In this document: positions 10,891 to 22,401 of the stretch, in pieces
How the letters are laid out: the number at the start of each line of letters is the position of its first letter
Position numbering within the stretch: the stretch's first letter is position 1
DNA from: Gyromitra esculenta
Taxonomy: Eukaryota > Ascomycota > Pezizomycetes > Pezizales > Discinaceae
Direction of reading: 5' to 3'
Assembly: GCA_038503075.1 (NCBI GenBank)
Contig: JBCAML010000002.1
Location: 248,001 to 312,000, forward strand
DNA: 64,000 nucleotides
Made by a program: the position numbers and the translations under genes
The notes under the pieces: generated by a model
Seen by the model: the letters and a program-made list of their open reading frames with translations, nothing else
Told to the model about the DNA's origin: nothing
The model's database searches: none

Positions 10891-13800
10891 TTGTGAAATT
10901 TAAAGGAAGTAGTATAAAAATATGAGGAATACGTATAGTAAGGAAGGAAGATTTAAGATAGTATGAAGTAGTGATATCGAATCAAACTATGCTAGAATTG
11001 AATTTGAAGGCCTGCTTACATTTCGAAAGTAGATGGCTGTATCAGTCCTTCTTATACAGCTTTTGGAAACTCTGAGTTGTCCGCGGCTGCTAGCAGGGAA
11101 TATCACGAATCTAGCAAGCTGAGAATAGTAGCGGCAAACAAGCAAAACTCGGTACTCGACTGATTCAGTTTTGTATGCTGCAGGGTATGGAAAGTTAAGA
11201 TTGGAGATGAAACATGAACGGAGATAGGAGAAGCGCCTTGAGTTAATCGTGGAATAACAGATGCAAGTGATGGCTAGTGGACAGAAAATAGCAGCAGGAA
11301 GAGAGGTTATGGACGAGTGGCCAGCGAAAAGCAAGGTTAGCAATGGACGTCATGTTACCAGGGTTCACATGTTTCACCACAAATAAGCAATCTGGTTGGC
11401 GTGCGGTGTGGCGACCCTGCACCAATCCTGCAGCCTGCAGGACATCTCGTCTCGGCCCCTCGACCACTCTAATCCCTAACCGAGTGCTCGGGTGTGAGGC
11501 GAACGATAAACATAGGGGATTTAGTCTGCTTTCGGATTGGCGTCGTTTCGAACCACGATGCAGGCGCTTAACAGCAAACGTTAAAGGTGCAATGCACAAC
11601 AACACCACACAAAACAACGCAACATCGCTGGCCACATTGAATCAGTCAGTTAGTCTGCAGGTGGCATTGGCAATTTTAGCCGTTTATTGGGACATATGAG
11701 ACGATTTGACATGATTGAACAGATACTCCCACGAATCATCGCTAAAGGACTAGGTAATGATCTTTTTCACACCTTCACGTTTTAGTTTGTACTGGGTCTC
11801 AAACGATCCGATGGCTATTTCATCTACTAATATTTCTCAAACTGAAGACGAATCCGAGTTATTGTCGGAGGGCAACCATATTCAAGTATACCGTGGGTGA
11901 TTGTACTGGGAAACTGCTCTTGATATTAAAAGCAGCCGTCTGCTGAAACTGATTTACAGCGTTTGTTAGTCCATGCTGCCGTTCAGAATTCCTATTTATT
12001 CTCACACTCGATCTGCTCTTTATTTCATGCATGTTGAGAGCCTGTATGCCACCACTCCCGTTTCCTTATCATCAGTCTGGATGCTAGCCCCGAAAAAAAG
12101 CGACTTAATTTTGCATTATCCCGAACTGGTTTCGACATGAGAAGAACTGAAAGATCTAGAACACACTACAACTCTGGAAATGTGTCGAAGATAGTGAGAG
12201 AATGACATGGCGAGTATCACACTGTCTAATTTTTGTTTCACGTCTTTAGTTGTGTTTTTAAGGGCATATAGCAGGGCTTTGAATCCGGCTACACCTACAA
12301 ACATTCTCCGCTCCTCGCCACAGATTATTTCCTTGGGCGATATTCGAAGTTTGGGCTGAATCGCGGATGTTTCATGCTTGAAAAACAGCCGTTAGATACG
12401 CAACTATAGATTATAACTATTCATCCCCAGCACCCATCAGTATCTTGTTAACTAACCATTTCTTAGGCGAGGAATGTGTTACGTATATACATTGAGCACT
12501 GATTCGATAGTCCCACAACAATACCAAGGGCAAAGCACCGGGTGAGGGTATCAGTCATGCTGAAGCAACTTCTGATTGGTTTTAAATTTATTTCTTGTGA
12601 ATATATAGCTGACTGAACAACTCTGCACAAAAGTATTGGAAGTTACTGATATCCTCGAACTTTTTGCATCGCAACGATAGTTGAGTCAAATACACGTGCT
12701 ACAAGGACGATAAAAGGCGGTATATACATCTCTGGCATATTAGAGCCATTCACCCACGAAAAAAACTATCTAACATAACATTCGCGCAGGTAAATCGCGG
12801 AAATTTTGTCGAGAAATTATTTCGTTTCGTTCTCTCTCCCTCATCCATTGATGCAAAGGCTACATTTATCCATATTCTCAAGGCAGATGGCGGGAAATAT
12901 TTACAATTCAAGTGTATCGATGATATCATGGGATTTTGCGATTGAAACTTTATTCAGAATACACGTGAGTCTCTGGTTTCTGATAATTTCCTGGTGGTTA
13001 AACGATAACAATGGATACACTCGAGCTAATAAACGAATATTCTAAGAAGAGTCTATTCAGCTTCTAGGTATCTGCCTCGAAATTAGTATGAGTTCTTTTT
13101 TTATTTTACTACAGATATGAATCACAGCAAGTATTACTAGTGCATCCTGCTCTTGAGATCGGCACTATTAAACCGCTAAAACAGCAAAAGCGAAATTAGA
13201 TCAGGTAGCACTATCAGTTTGCGTCATTGAAAACAAGATCGCGGCTTCCCAAATTATTAGATGAAATATCTAGAGTTCAAAAGGGCGCACGGAAAAACAG
13301 GATCAGAGATGGAATATATTTGCGTCGGAGGGGTTGGGGTTGAGTTAACATTCGCACCCCTAAGTATGGCTCAAATGCTTATGACATGTACAAAACTATA
13401 CTACAGATGTATATGCAGCTGCATTCATCCAAACCCAACCGTCCATTACAAGATTCAACCCTCGCGTTTGAAAGTAATTTTTTCTAGACCTCGTCTCAGT
13501 CTTGTTTGGTTGGTTACCTTTCGAATGGCAACCGAAGGTACCTCCTTACTAGAAAAATATTAAAAGTCAAGGGGGTTGGTGAGGGTAGGTTAGGGCGATG
13601 GATGAAGTACCATTAGAGCATGATCCCCTCCAAGTATTCTATACGGTGGTAGGCAAGTTGTATTGATCAGGTATATTTTTATTCACAGCTCCTTGCGTAA
13701 CTTATATTTTAGCAATAGGTACCCTCCTTAGCAGCAATAGACTGAGGTTCATAGACAGCTAAGGTCAAGCAAGGGAGTATCAACTTGAGAGAACCGATTT

Positions 13801-14921
13801 GTGACTGGTATTCAATTTATTCCGATCCCTTGTTAATACACTCTAAGAGTGGCTCATCGCCCAGACTACAATACGAGAAAGGGAAGCAGAGAAAGTGGAT
13901 TAGTTACCTCGTAAGACGGTATCAGGATACAGGAATGCTAAGGGCAGATTAATATCAACAAGGAACTTATCAGACACCAGGGAGAATGGCGGTAAATGGT
14001 TCATGGTTGAGGGAATCTAGACGTCATGTTTTCCACAGCTATGATCTATTTCAAATACTATTGCAGTCTCTTGGTGTTCAGGTTTAGATATCTCATAAGC
14101 TACCATATTAACGGGCCTTTTGATGCCTGTGGTGTTAGATTTTTATTTAATCAACTTAATTTCTTTGAACTCAGAAATACTCACCCTTTATGACACTTTA
14201 TTTTACTTCAAGTACTTAAAGGTTAGATTTCGCTAGGCTCGTCCTGCTTTGAGATGCTTCGCCTTTCAATATTTCCTTGTCTCGAGAATAAAATAGCCTA
14301 CGGTCATGGTAGGCAGTGATGGTCTGAGTTCAAATCCCTTGTGATTCATTTGTTTTGAACAGAAATTCTGCAGATTTTAAGTGCGGGAGGAAGGGGTAGG
14401 AAAGGGATACCCTAGAGCTCTAGGCCGATAGTGGAGGAGAAATAAAGAAGAGGGCACAGGGAAAATGTCGGATTTCCCTAACCACGTATTTACTGTTGCC
14501 TTTACTAATGCGTTTCCCGGTGCTATAGAGTTGCTCATAACGTTTAATTCCACATATCTTCAATGAGCATATGCATAGACTTAGGACTGAAGGTATGCAT
14601 GTAGGTACATGTACATATGCCAGTCTATTACAACAAGTCACATGTTTACAAAGATTACATGCTGTTAAAGTAAACTCTCAGATATGTTCGTTTGGTGTTT
14701 TAGCCTTTCTCCCTAAAGGTAGAGGCTGCATATAATATTATGTAAAACCTATTCGAACACCTACGCCTGACCCTTCCAGCCACTCTCCCCAAAGCCCACC
14801 ATCTGCTAAACACGTTCAATCCATTTCATCGCTACCACAGAAACAACCTAACCAACAAACGATATCTAGAAATCGAGTCTCACCATCTTGGTTTATCATT
14901 CGTTATTAATTTTCATGCACC
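10891..14921. other. Intergenic, no gene seen
   Basis: About 4 kb upstream of both flanking genes. Several 60-130-codon open frames occur, for example 11343-11699 (+), but none has a domain, a signal peptide or protein-like composition. One TACATGTA palindrome lies at 14606. A G-rich telomere-like tract (ggtgagggtaggttaggg) lies near 13580. Confidence 0.55.
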
Positions 14922-15752
14922 ATGAGTCTCCCCTATTGTATCCCCCGCTGTATAAAGCTCAAAGTTTACCCCTCTAAAAAGGATCCTTCAAAGCGGATAA
15001 TAACTGAAGTTCGCGCTGATGGGACCGAGGCTCGCTGCCAAATAGCTCAAGGCCTCTGGGACTCAGAAATGAAGCTCCAAAAAGACATGGGTATTGAAAA
15101 GTTTTCTGTTCACACATATTTTACCCCGCCTCAGGTAGATGATACGAAAGGTAGGACACTTGAGAGGAGGACAATCCTAGTTATCGAGTTTGTCGATTCC
15201 GGCCGTCAGTATTTGTTTCAAACAAACGATGGAATTGCACAATGGTGCTTTAATCCAACCCTAGGTGGCGTCGACTATGGACACGACAGCGGAGGGCGTG
15301 ACCGAAATTTGGACGGGTTTAATCCTCATAGACACTCCTTCTTCTTCGACGATCTGATTCCCGTAACGACGAGAACTTTCAGATGTCTTGCAGCCTTACT
15401 CCATATTCGTAGGCCGGAATCAGTGTGCAATAAATATCTTAGGTGGCATGACCACTACGTCATCAACATTTATTTAAAGGACCCAGGGAAAGATTTAAAT
15501 ACCGTTTGCGCGACGTATATTATTTGTGGGTTTGCGGAACTTGACGATGTTTTCCACAATCTGTGTTGTGCTGCAGTTGGAGAGACTCGCACTCTCGCAG
15601 AGATTGGCTTGGATGGAAACTTTGTGCCAGGACACATATGGTGCTATGAAGATACCCTTTACAAAAACTATCTCGTTGGAGAATGCGGGTGGTCTAAAAC
15701 CCATGTTGTGCGGCTAGTACCATTTCCTTCAGAATTCGAACCGAGAAATTGA
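14922..15752 (+). CDS. Uncharacterised protein, 276 residues
   Basis: Intact single-exon frame with a good start context (cacc before ATG). I do not recognise it. The protein has no signal peptide or membrane segment, so it is probably cytosolic or nuclear. It is rich in aromatic residues, His, Cys and Asp, with segments such as ITEVRADGTEARCQIA, IEFVDSGRQYLFQTNDGIA, DYGHDSGGRDRNLDGFNPH and IRRPESVCNKYLRWHDHYV. Its composition and length make a chance frame unlikely. No intron signal is needed to keep it open. It stands alone, about 4 kb from the previous gene, next to a run of secreted-protein and BTB genes, so it may be lineage-specific. Confidence 0.6.
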   Translation: MSLPYCIPRCIKLKVYPSKKDPSKRIITEVRADGTEARCQIAQGLWDSEMKLQKDMGIEKFSVHTYFTPPQVDDTKGRTLERRTILVIEFVDSGRQYLFQTNDGIAQWCFNPTLGGVDYGHDSGGRDRNLDGFNPHRHSFFFDDLIPVTTRTFRCLAALLHIRRPESVCNKYLRWHDHYVINIYLKDPGKDLNTVCATYIICGFAELDDVFHNLCCAAVGETRTLAEIGLDGNFVPGHIWCYEDTLYKNYLVGECGWSKTHVVRLVPFPSEFEPRN

Positions 15753-16237
15753 TATGTTCTCCACTCAGCAGCGTTTAGATTCATGTTAGTGTTACTATAA
15801 CGAGATTTTTTTTCTCATGAGCGTACGAGAGCGCAAAGGCAGTAGGAAAGCATTAGAGGCAAGGATGGCGAGATTCTCAGGTCTTAGTATCGTGATAAGA
15901 CCACATACAATCCATATGCTAGGAACAGGGCTACCTAGGCCATTTTCTATCTCTTGTTACATGTACTCCCGGTTGCCAAGTACTAAGTCCGGATTTTAAG
16001 GACTGGGTGGATATCAGACTGTATACAAAGAGAATATGAGGCGATTAGTGGGAGAACGGGACCAATCTCAAACCTTTGAGCTTCAGTGGGAAACGCAACT
16101 GATTGAACTGATAACCGATCTTCCTAATGTCGAAGCAATAGGGCATTAAATGTAGTTATTGTGTCCTGACCATTAGCTTGACTGTGGTCTCATTACTCTT
16201 GAATTTAGTGAACCATCCCTCTATTTACTGAAATCTT

Positions 16238-16244
16238 TATAAAA
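16238..16244 (+). promoter_or_regulatory. TATA box upstream of small secreted protein gene
   Basis: TATAAAA about 135 bases upstream of the ATG at 16377. It is followed by a CT-rich and then an A-rich leader, as in strongly expressed fungal genes. The leader also holds an A8 run just before the start codon. Confidence 0.45.
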
Positions 16245-16376
16245 CTAGAAAAAGTTCTGTAAATTTTCCCCTCTCCATCCGACACACAAATTTGATCATT
16301 CTCTCAAAATAGACACAAGAAATCACATTTCTCACAGAGCTTTAAAAAAAAGACTCAATTACTTAATTGCACAATC

Positions 16377-16619
16377 ATGAAGTTCATCTTCCTCCTCGTC
16401 GTCCTCTTCTTCATCACTGCTGCCTTCATCCGAGAGGTCAAAGGGACCTGCGCACCAGCCCGAGCCAACTCGAGCACTGCATATTCCACCCGGAACACTA
16501 CAATGACAACTGCGAACCCAGTAGCGGCTCGCCTGAATCCATCCATGTCTAGAGGGGTGCGGGCCTTTTCCAACCTAGAAAGAACAAAGGTGTTACCAGC
16601 TGAACGGCTACGTCAATAG
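16377..16619 (+). CDS. Small secreted protein, 80 residues
   Basis: Short intact frame opening with a clear signal peptide (MKFIFLLVVLFFITAAFIRE, cleavage probably near VKG). The mature part of about 56 residues has a single cysteine and is rich in Thr, Ser, Asn and Arg. A TATA box, a pyrimidine-rich leader and an A at -3 relative to the ATG support a real gene. With only one cysteine it does not fit the disulfide-rich pattern of its two neighbours at 17724 and 24583. The function is unknown, and a 3' intron extending the protein cannot be excluded. Confidence 0.5.
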   Translation: MKFIFLLVVLFFITAAFIREVKGTCAPARANSSTAYSTRNTTMTTANPVAARLNPSMSRGVRAFSNLERTKVLPAERLRQ

Positions 16620-17723
16620 GCGTAGCTGCACTGAATTGATGGTTCACAGAACAGCGATTATCACTCCTTGTAGAACTAAAGAGTGGTAGATGTAGTACGG
16701 TGTATGTAAGCCGGGAATTATATCTTGGATATAGTCTATCACTGCGAGAAACAGTTTGATGGCGTCTGGAGGGCTGGTGGCAAATTCGACCACGATAGTA
16801 ACTCTAGCACCCTTTTGGTTTGTAATATCTAAAGTTTCGTTCCATGCCTGGTTTCGTTCCCGAGTCCCCCCATTCCCACTCCTTGTGCCGTTCCCCAAAA
16901 GTGTAATTGGGGTTTATTTGCGCTGGAAGTGAGGCAAGACGTGCCAGATGTAACATTTGCTCACTTTTCGTCGATTACATGCTTGAATCGATAGTACACT
17001 GAAATTTCTTTTTGTGAAATCTTGATGTTGACAACAAGGATTTAGTGACCGTAAACTCGTGAGTATAAGAGCTGTGAGAAACGACCTCTATGCTAGTTAC
17101 ATCCAAAGAATTATAACTGAAAGTTGTTTGGTCTACTATCGTAAATAATGAAGCCTCTGCTGGCCGCCGGATACGGGTAGTTTATGAGGAAAAATGTTTA
17201 ACTTGGCTGAAAGTTTATACTTTGGGCCCCACGGACCATTTTCCCCTACAACGATGTCCTCCTCTCGACAGTCACGGCGATCACAATTATCCACTGACCG
17301 TTCAACCCAGACAACACCATGGATAACTGCTGGGGCTATCCTGTCCGAATTTGCTGCAGCCTGGGTTATTTATTGAACCGAGAAGTTAGTGCACAATACT
17401 TTAAATAGCGGTCTCACATATACGCAATTTTATAATTTTAATCCCGATACAATAATTCCCAGGTGAGTATTTGTGATACCGCTGGCAGATAGTGGGATAA
17501 ATGCTCAAAATATAGTAAGGATGAGTGATAGGCTATAGTATTTCTAAATCCGTGAATGTGTTTAGAACGAAAGCAAAATTTCAACGCCAATCCAAGACCT
17601 CAATTAAAAATTACTTGAATAGAATATTTTCATCATAAAAAACTGCCTCAACCAATTAACATCCCTCAACAAAAAAAAGATTCAAAACATTAAACACAAT
17701 CCCCCCCCTAAAATCGCCGGGGG
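16620..17723. other. Intergenic, nothing supportable
   Basis: About 1.1 kb between convergent secreted-protein genes. The only frames are short ones of random composition. An A-rich stretch and a C8 run (17701-17708) lie just beyond the 3' end of the next gene. Confidence 0.55.
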
Positions 17724-18128
17724 TTAAGTGTGATAAACAGTAAGATATCCCTTGCCATCTCCATATCTGTAAATCCCTCCAACCTTCGTTGTACCATCCA
17801 TATCCACCCTGCATGTGTCGGCGAGTTGGCGAACATATCTTCCAGCATTATAGCAATCCGTGTACCATCCGCTCGGGCCGCAGACATCGACAGCGGCGGT
17901 TCCGCTCGTTTGTATCTGGGTGCACGAGCTGCCGCTCGCGACACCACACTTTTGCTGGCCCCGCGAGATAAGCCTGTCGTAGACTCTCTGGACGTCCGAA
18001 AGTAGGGGAGAACTGCTGCTGGTCTCGCAAGTGGAATCCCGTCTGGCGGATGCGCTGTTGAAATCTTGGTCGGCCGTGGCTACAGCAGAGAGTGCGAGGA
18101 GTGCGAGGGTGCTGGCGAAGGATTTCAT
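17724..18128 (-). CDS. Small secreted cysteine-rich protein A, 134 residues
   Basis: The start at 18128 places a classical signal peptide first (MKSFASTLALLALSAVATA). The open frame continues further upstream but without protein character. The mature chain of about 115 residues has six cysteines. Its pattern is a Cys, an SDV segment, two Cys, then GTAAVDVC, TDC, a helix YVRQLADTC, VGG and a final GYLTVYHT. The same order occurs in the protein at 24583-25137, so I treat the two as one family. Three predicted disulfides and no membrane anchor suggest an extracellular effector or antimicrobial-type protein; this is inference. The GYLTV ending is loosely reminiscent of KP4-like folds, which I cannot establish by eye. 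Confidence 0.75.
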   Translation of the reverse strand: MKSFASTLALLALSAVATADQDFNSASARRDSTCETSSSSPLLSDVQRVYDRLISRGQQKCGVASGSSCTQIQTSGTAAVDVCGPSGWYTDCYNAGRYVRQLADTCRVDMDGTTKVGGIYRYGDGKGYLTVYHT

Positions 18129-19521
18129 TGTGGGGGTAATAAGTGAGCAAAAGTTCGGATGATAACCGTCGGGTTTTGCGGGAGGGTTTGGTTTAGGAGT
18201 AGCAGATGGAGCGGCGATCTGAGCGATAGGTGAACAGGTTATATGGTGGGCAGAATGTTTGGGCTCACGAGGGCGATTTATAGGGAGAAGAACTTTGGTA
18301 TTCCCTAGTACTTTGTCAGGGGTTTCACCCCTATGCTCAGACATTGCTTTTTTTCCCTCCCTCTCTGGCTAATTCATGGTCGAGTTGATGTCTGAGACAT
18401 AATTTCACGGCCAGACTAACCGGCTTCGGAATATGATAACCCGTAGGTAAGACAGACCGGCCATCTCCAGACAGCGTCAACAGCAGAAGTAAAATAGCCG
18501 CACATGGTCTCATTATCACGAAATGGTTGAGCAAAAACTGGTTATAATTAGACGCTGACAAAATTTCAATCGAATCTGGGCGGGGCCATGTCTATGAGTG
18601 AAGTGAATTTCGTTTGTGATCATATAATTCAGTCATTTAAATAATAAGTGGTCCGTGGAGCTACCACCTGCACTACCCGTATAATCGCGATAAAAAAATC
18701 TTGAATCTAACAGTTAACCAAGTACATACATGTATGTAGATACATGTAGTTGAGGTTTGGTAGCGCTAGCATGTGTGATCAAATTAATCTTGGCGTTTTG
18801 GCTCGATTTGTAATAACTCCGGAGCAATACTCTATACTTACCCTCATAGAGTTCTGTGAGATTGAACTAAGAAGTACACTGGCACTGTGTTCTGGAGAGT
18901 ACTTGATTTTTTAGTACACAATCCTGTTTGGAAGGTTGTGGTTCTCCTCTCTACCCGCAAAGTGCAATGGGGTTTTAGGCTCTGCAGTAACTAAAAACAC
19001 AGAACATGCATATATGGTAGAATGTTATTTGGAATATCAATGATTTACATATACCCACTCTTTTTTTTGCTATCCTCTAACTCTCAGTAGTGTAATCATC
19101 TGATTAATGCGGCACCGACAGCCATTGTAACGGAGTGCCAAGACTCCCTATTGTGTTTTTTCGGCGGCTTTACTAGAAATGGAACTATCCCCGAAAGTGC
19201 ATGTTATGTTTTGCCCGACCCTATTAAAGACACTGGGCCTAGGCTGTATGTTATTCTAAACAACTATTCGGATCGTGATACCGATTGAGTTCCACTTTCT
19301 GGGGCTTCACTTGTGATGCTTGGAGTTTTTTGAGGAATCCTCGGGGCGAGTGTGTACTTTATATGGACAATCAATTTCTGTTTAGAGGCCTTTTTACAGG
19401 GCAAAAATTCTATTCCGCAATCCAATTTCAACGTTTCCAAATTTACAGCTAACTTGGGGGGAGGGGGTTTGTAGAGAAGTATTCTATTTTTAAACTCTTT
19501 GAAAGCAGAAAGCGCTACATC
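18129..19521. other. Intergenic with palindrome cluster
   Basis: About 1.4 kb with no credible gene. It carries the best palindrome in the window: a perfect 16-bp inverted repeat at 18723-18738, followed by another TACATGTA at 18741-18748. Confidence 0.55.
18723..18738. repeat. Perfect 16-bp palindrome TACATACATGTATGTA
   Basis: The sequence equals its own reverse complement over 16 bases. It is the longest member of the TACATGTA palindrome family in this window and is followed two bases later by a second copy of the octamer. Confidence 0.9.
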
Positions 19522-20456
19522 CTACAATACTAGAGGTTCCCCATCAAGTAATAGCTGACAGATACCTCCACAGTTACCACATTTCATCATCGGAATTGAA
19601 ACCGAATAGTTAGTAAACAATCTGCCGTGGCTTCTACAGTTCTCACAGTGATGAACAATCTTGCGTTTATCCGCATTTCCTACAGGTCCCCATGGTGTTC
19701 TATCTCCCTTCTTCACACGTGTGAACAACTCCTTCATAAAATCAACATCGTTCTCTAATAAACCAAAAAATTCTGGCTGCTCCCTAAGACTATCTAGGCT
19801 ATAGCTTGCATATAATCCTAGATATTCCAGCAATTGGTCACGAGCTACACGTTTTGGTAGGTTTTCGAATGCGTAGCCGAGCAGGTATATTACCTTCAAC
19901 CTTTCTTCACTTGTTTTTGGTATGCCCATTTTCGTGATTTCGACCGTCAGTCTATCAAATGCCAGTTGTTTGAGGACTTGAACGTTAAATCGATCCGCAA
20001 ACACATATAGCCTCGCATGCGTCATTAACGATACGGTCTCATAATCGTCGTCTGGGTCGTCGCCTAGGCCGTCGTCGCCTAGGCCGTCGTCTGGATCGTC
20101 CTCTAGATCGTCTAGTTGGTCGGGCGGGGTAACGGAAGGCTGGACGCTGGGGTCCGGGTAGTCGCCTGTATAAGCCCACTGGACGAAGAGTGCCACGGTA
20201 TCTTCACGTTGATCGGCAAGGATCATTTCATTGGATGTGCCTTCTGTCATTCCATTGAAGACATGGTTTTTGAATTCCTCGGAGATGCTGCTGAGGAGTC
20301 CTTTGTGGATTTCGATCCGTCGCGAGGAAGGGCCAACTTTGAGAGCGAAGATACCAGAAGAGATGAAGCTTGGGGTAGTGTTAGTACAGGTTTGGATGTG
20401 GTATATGGTCTGGGAAGGGGTATTCACGTATTGTAGTCTGGTGGAGGTGCTGCCAT
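19522..20456 (-). CDS. BTB/POZ domain protein with C-terminal zinc-ribbon-like motif (tandem copy 1)
   Basis: Two exons, 20456-20428 and 20368-19522, give 291 residues. The intron (59 nt) has branch CTAAC and acceptor CCAAG and sits exactly where the neighbouring paralogue has one, which decides the start. The BTB domain spans about residues 10-75 (FISSGIFALKVGP, IEIHKGLLSS, ALFVQWAYTGDYP). An acidic insert built on GLGDD repeats follows, then a helical BACK-like segment (ARLYVFADRFNVQVLKQLAFD). The C-terminus has HCENC and KCGNC pairs that could bind one zinc. BTB proteins often act as cullin-3 adaptors, and a CUL3 gene lies at 60-63 kb. Adaptor function here is inference. The long frame continuing upstream to 20751 is probably leader or intron. 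Confidence 0.85.
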
Positions 20457-20898
20457 TTTCTTGAGCTATCGTTGTTGATGAATCGAATTTCGGCAAGGCT
20501 GAATATCCTGAGGGATGGCTGGCGCGTCGCAAAGCAGGCTTTGGAGTAGGTTCCAAAGCTTTCAAATGTCTTAAAACGGCTGCTCCAAGAAAAAATAACT
20601 CGAGGGTGCCAGTGATGGTTATCCAGGCACGTTTGAACCAGAGCAACGCTAGTTTCTCTTGAACGTGGTTCTGAATAAGACCATGAGGTTGCGGGGAAGC
20701 TGCACAAGAGCTAACCGAAGCACTTCCAAAAGTATCGAGTAAACTTCTCAAAAACTACCCAAACACGATATATTTATAGAGTTTATATAACTATCAACAG
20801 AACCTTTTCAGAGATAGCAATATAGATAAGTCGAGATAATAAAAATGTTTATCTGATCTTAAACCTCTAACGCCCAAACAAAGCCATATCCTTTGTTA
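20457..20898. other. Spacer between tandem BTB genes
   Basis: 442 bases holding the promoter of BTB copy 1 and the 3' flank of copy 2. No other feature is visible. Confidence 0.5.
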
Positions 20899-21769
20899 TC
20901 AATTCTTATCAAACATTTCGAATGTCACATTACACACCGTACAAACCATTCTTAGACACCGCCATCCGATGAGCACTTTTCTATGCCTGGCACAGGGACC
21001 ACACATATATACCTCTTTTTTCTTTTCTTCTGCCTCAGCATTCGATATAGCCTTATTTCTCATCCTCATATGCCGAAGCAACTCCTTTACAAAATCAATA
21101 TTACTTTCCACTAACTCAAAAAATTCTGGTTCCTCCACCATAAGAGTCTCGAGATTTGAACTCGCGTATTTCCCCAAATATTCCAATAAAGGCTCGGTGT
21201 GATTGCGCTTCGGCAGGTTCTCAAAGGCATAATTGATTAGATTTCTCATTTCCAACCTCCTCCTGCCCAATTTGATCGCCGCAATCCGTGCTGTCAATTT
21301 ACTAAACGCTTGCTGCTTAAGCTTCTCAATATTGAATCGATCCGCAAAAACATACAGCCTCGCGTGGTTCATGAACAGTGCATCACTGTCTTCTCCCGAG
21401 CCGTGGCCGCTTGGTTCTAATGCCGTTTCCCCAGCCGCTGTAGAGTCACTAGCGGGTGAGGGGTTTGGGTCTGGGCATCGACCGGTGTAGGCCCACTCGA
21501 TGAAATAAGCTATTGTGGCTTCGTGCTCGTCGACAAGGTTCATTTCACTGGAGGTTCCTTCGATCATCTCGTTGTAGACATGATTCTTGAGTTCCTTCGA
21601 GATGCTACCAAGAAGCGCTTTATGGATATCGAACCGTTTGAGAGAAGGGCCAACAAGGAGAGTAAAAACCCCGGAGGAAACGAATCTAGCAAGCTGTTAG
21701 TGAGGTAGCTGGCTAGCTAGGCAAGAGGGAAAACTACTCTGCATAAGGCAGGAAGGGGCCTGTTTCCAT
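20899..21769 (-). CDS. BTB/POZ domain protein with C-terminal zinc-ribbon-like motif (tandem copy 2)
   Basis: Two exons, 21769-21738 and 21685-20899, give 272 residues. Intron 1 (52 nt, branch CTAAC, acceptor TGCTAG) is at the same place as in copy 1. Matching blocks show the duplication: FVSSGVFTLLVGPS, FDIHKALLGSIS, FIEWAYTG, HARLYVFADRFNIEKLKQQAF, NYAFENLPKR and LLEYLGKYASSNLE. Copy 2 lacks the acidic repeat and has a shorter Ser/Gly-rich linker. C-terminal CGPC and CTVC pairs preserve the probable zinc site although the sequence around them has diverged. Divergence is high, so the duplication is old rather than an assembly artefact. Role as for copy 1. Confidence 0.85.
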
Positions 21770-22401
21770 CTTAGCAGACTTTCTGTGGGCTTTGCTGCGG
21801 CTGGGTTCAGGATTCTCGAGAAGTATGAGACTGTTTCGAAACAACTCTTAGGTCTTGTGCTATTCGCTATTTGTCTCTCAAGGAAGTGAAACACCTGGGA
21901 GTCCTGGGGGAGCCTCTGCGAGATAACCACTTTCGGCACTAGTCGTGGTGAGTCGAGTGTTGAAGAAATGGCAACCTTTTTCTCTCAAGTAAGGCATACC
22001 GCCGCATGTCTTTGCTTGTTGCAGGGAAGTTGCATGATGGCGATTCTAAGCAGTCTCAATAAGAATTTGTTATCTGTGTATCATTTGGCCATATGAACAA
22101 TTAGCGGTGTTAACCATATCATTTGAAAAACGATTAACCATTGTGCTTTTTGAGGGCTCGTATTCGGGGTTGCTTCTCTCCATCGAATATAATCCAGAGC
22201 ATGTAAATTTTGGGTGGATTTCCGCGATATAAATCTGAATTCCATTCAACAACATGCTAGTAGAAATGACGTCTCTCCTCCAATCTTGAGGAACACCTCA
22301 TAAGAGTTTTTAATACACACATGATATTGATGTTTGGAGAACAAAGCATTAAACAACGTGCTACCTTGTAACACAATAACACAATCGAATGAACCAATCC
22401 A
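21770..22401. other. Intergenic, nothing supportable
   Basis: About 630 bases between BTB copy 2 and the SDR-like gene, covering the 5' flank of the former and the 3' flank of the latter. Confidence 0.5.

Noticed and set aside
11343..11699. 118-codon plus-strand frame
   Set aside because: No signal peptide or domain; the opposite strand has an equally long frame, so neither is convincing.
18129..18344. Upstream in-frame extension of secreted protein A
   Set aside because: The extension is proline- and lysine-rich leader-like sequence; starting at 18128 gives a textbook signal peptide.
19522..20410. Collapsed or duplicated assembly as the cause of the BTB pair
   Set aside because: The copies differ across almost their whole length and in their linkers, so they are real diverged paralogues.
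20457..20751. In-frame N-terminal extension of BTB copy 1
   Set aside because: A spliced start at 20456 with a good donor, CTAAC branch and acceptor gives an N-terminus matching the intron position of copy 2; the extension has no counterpart there.
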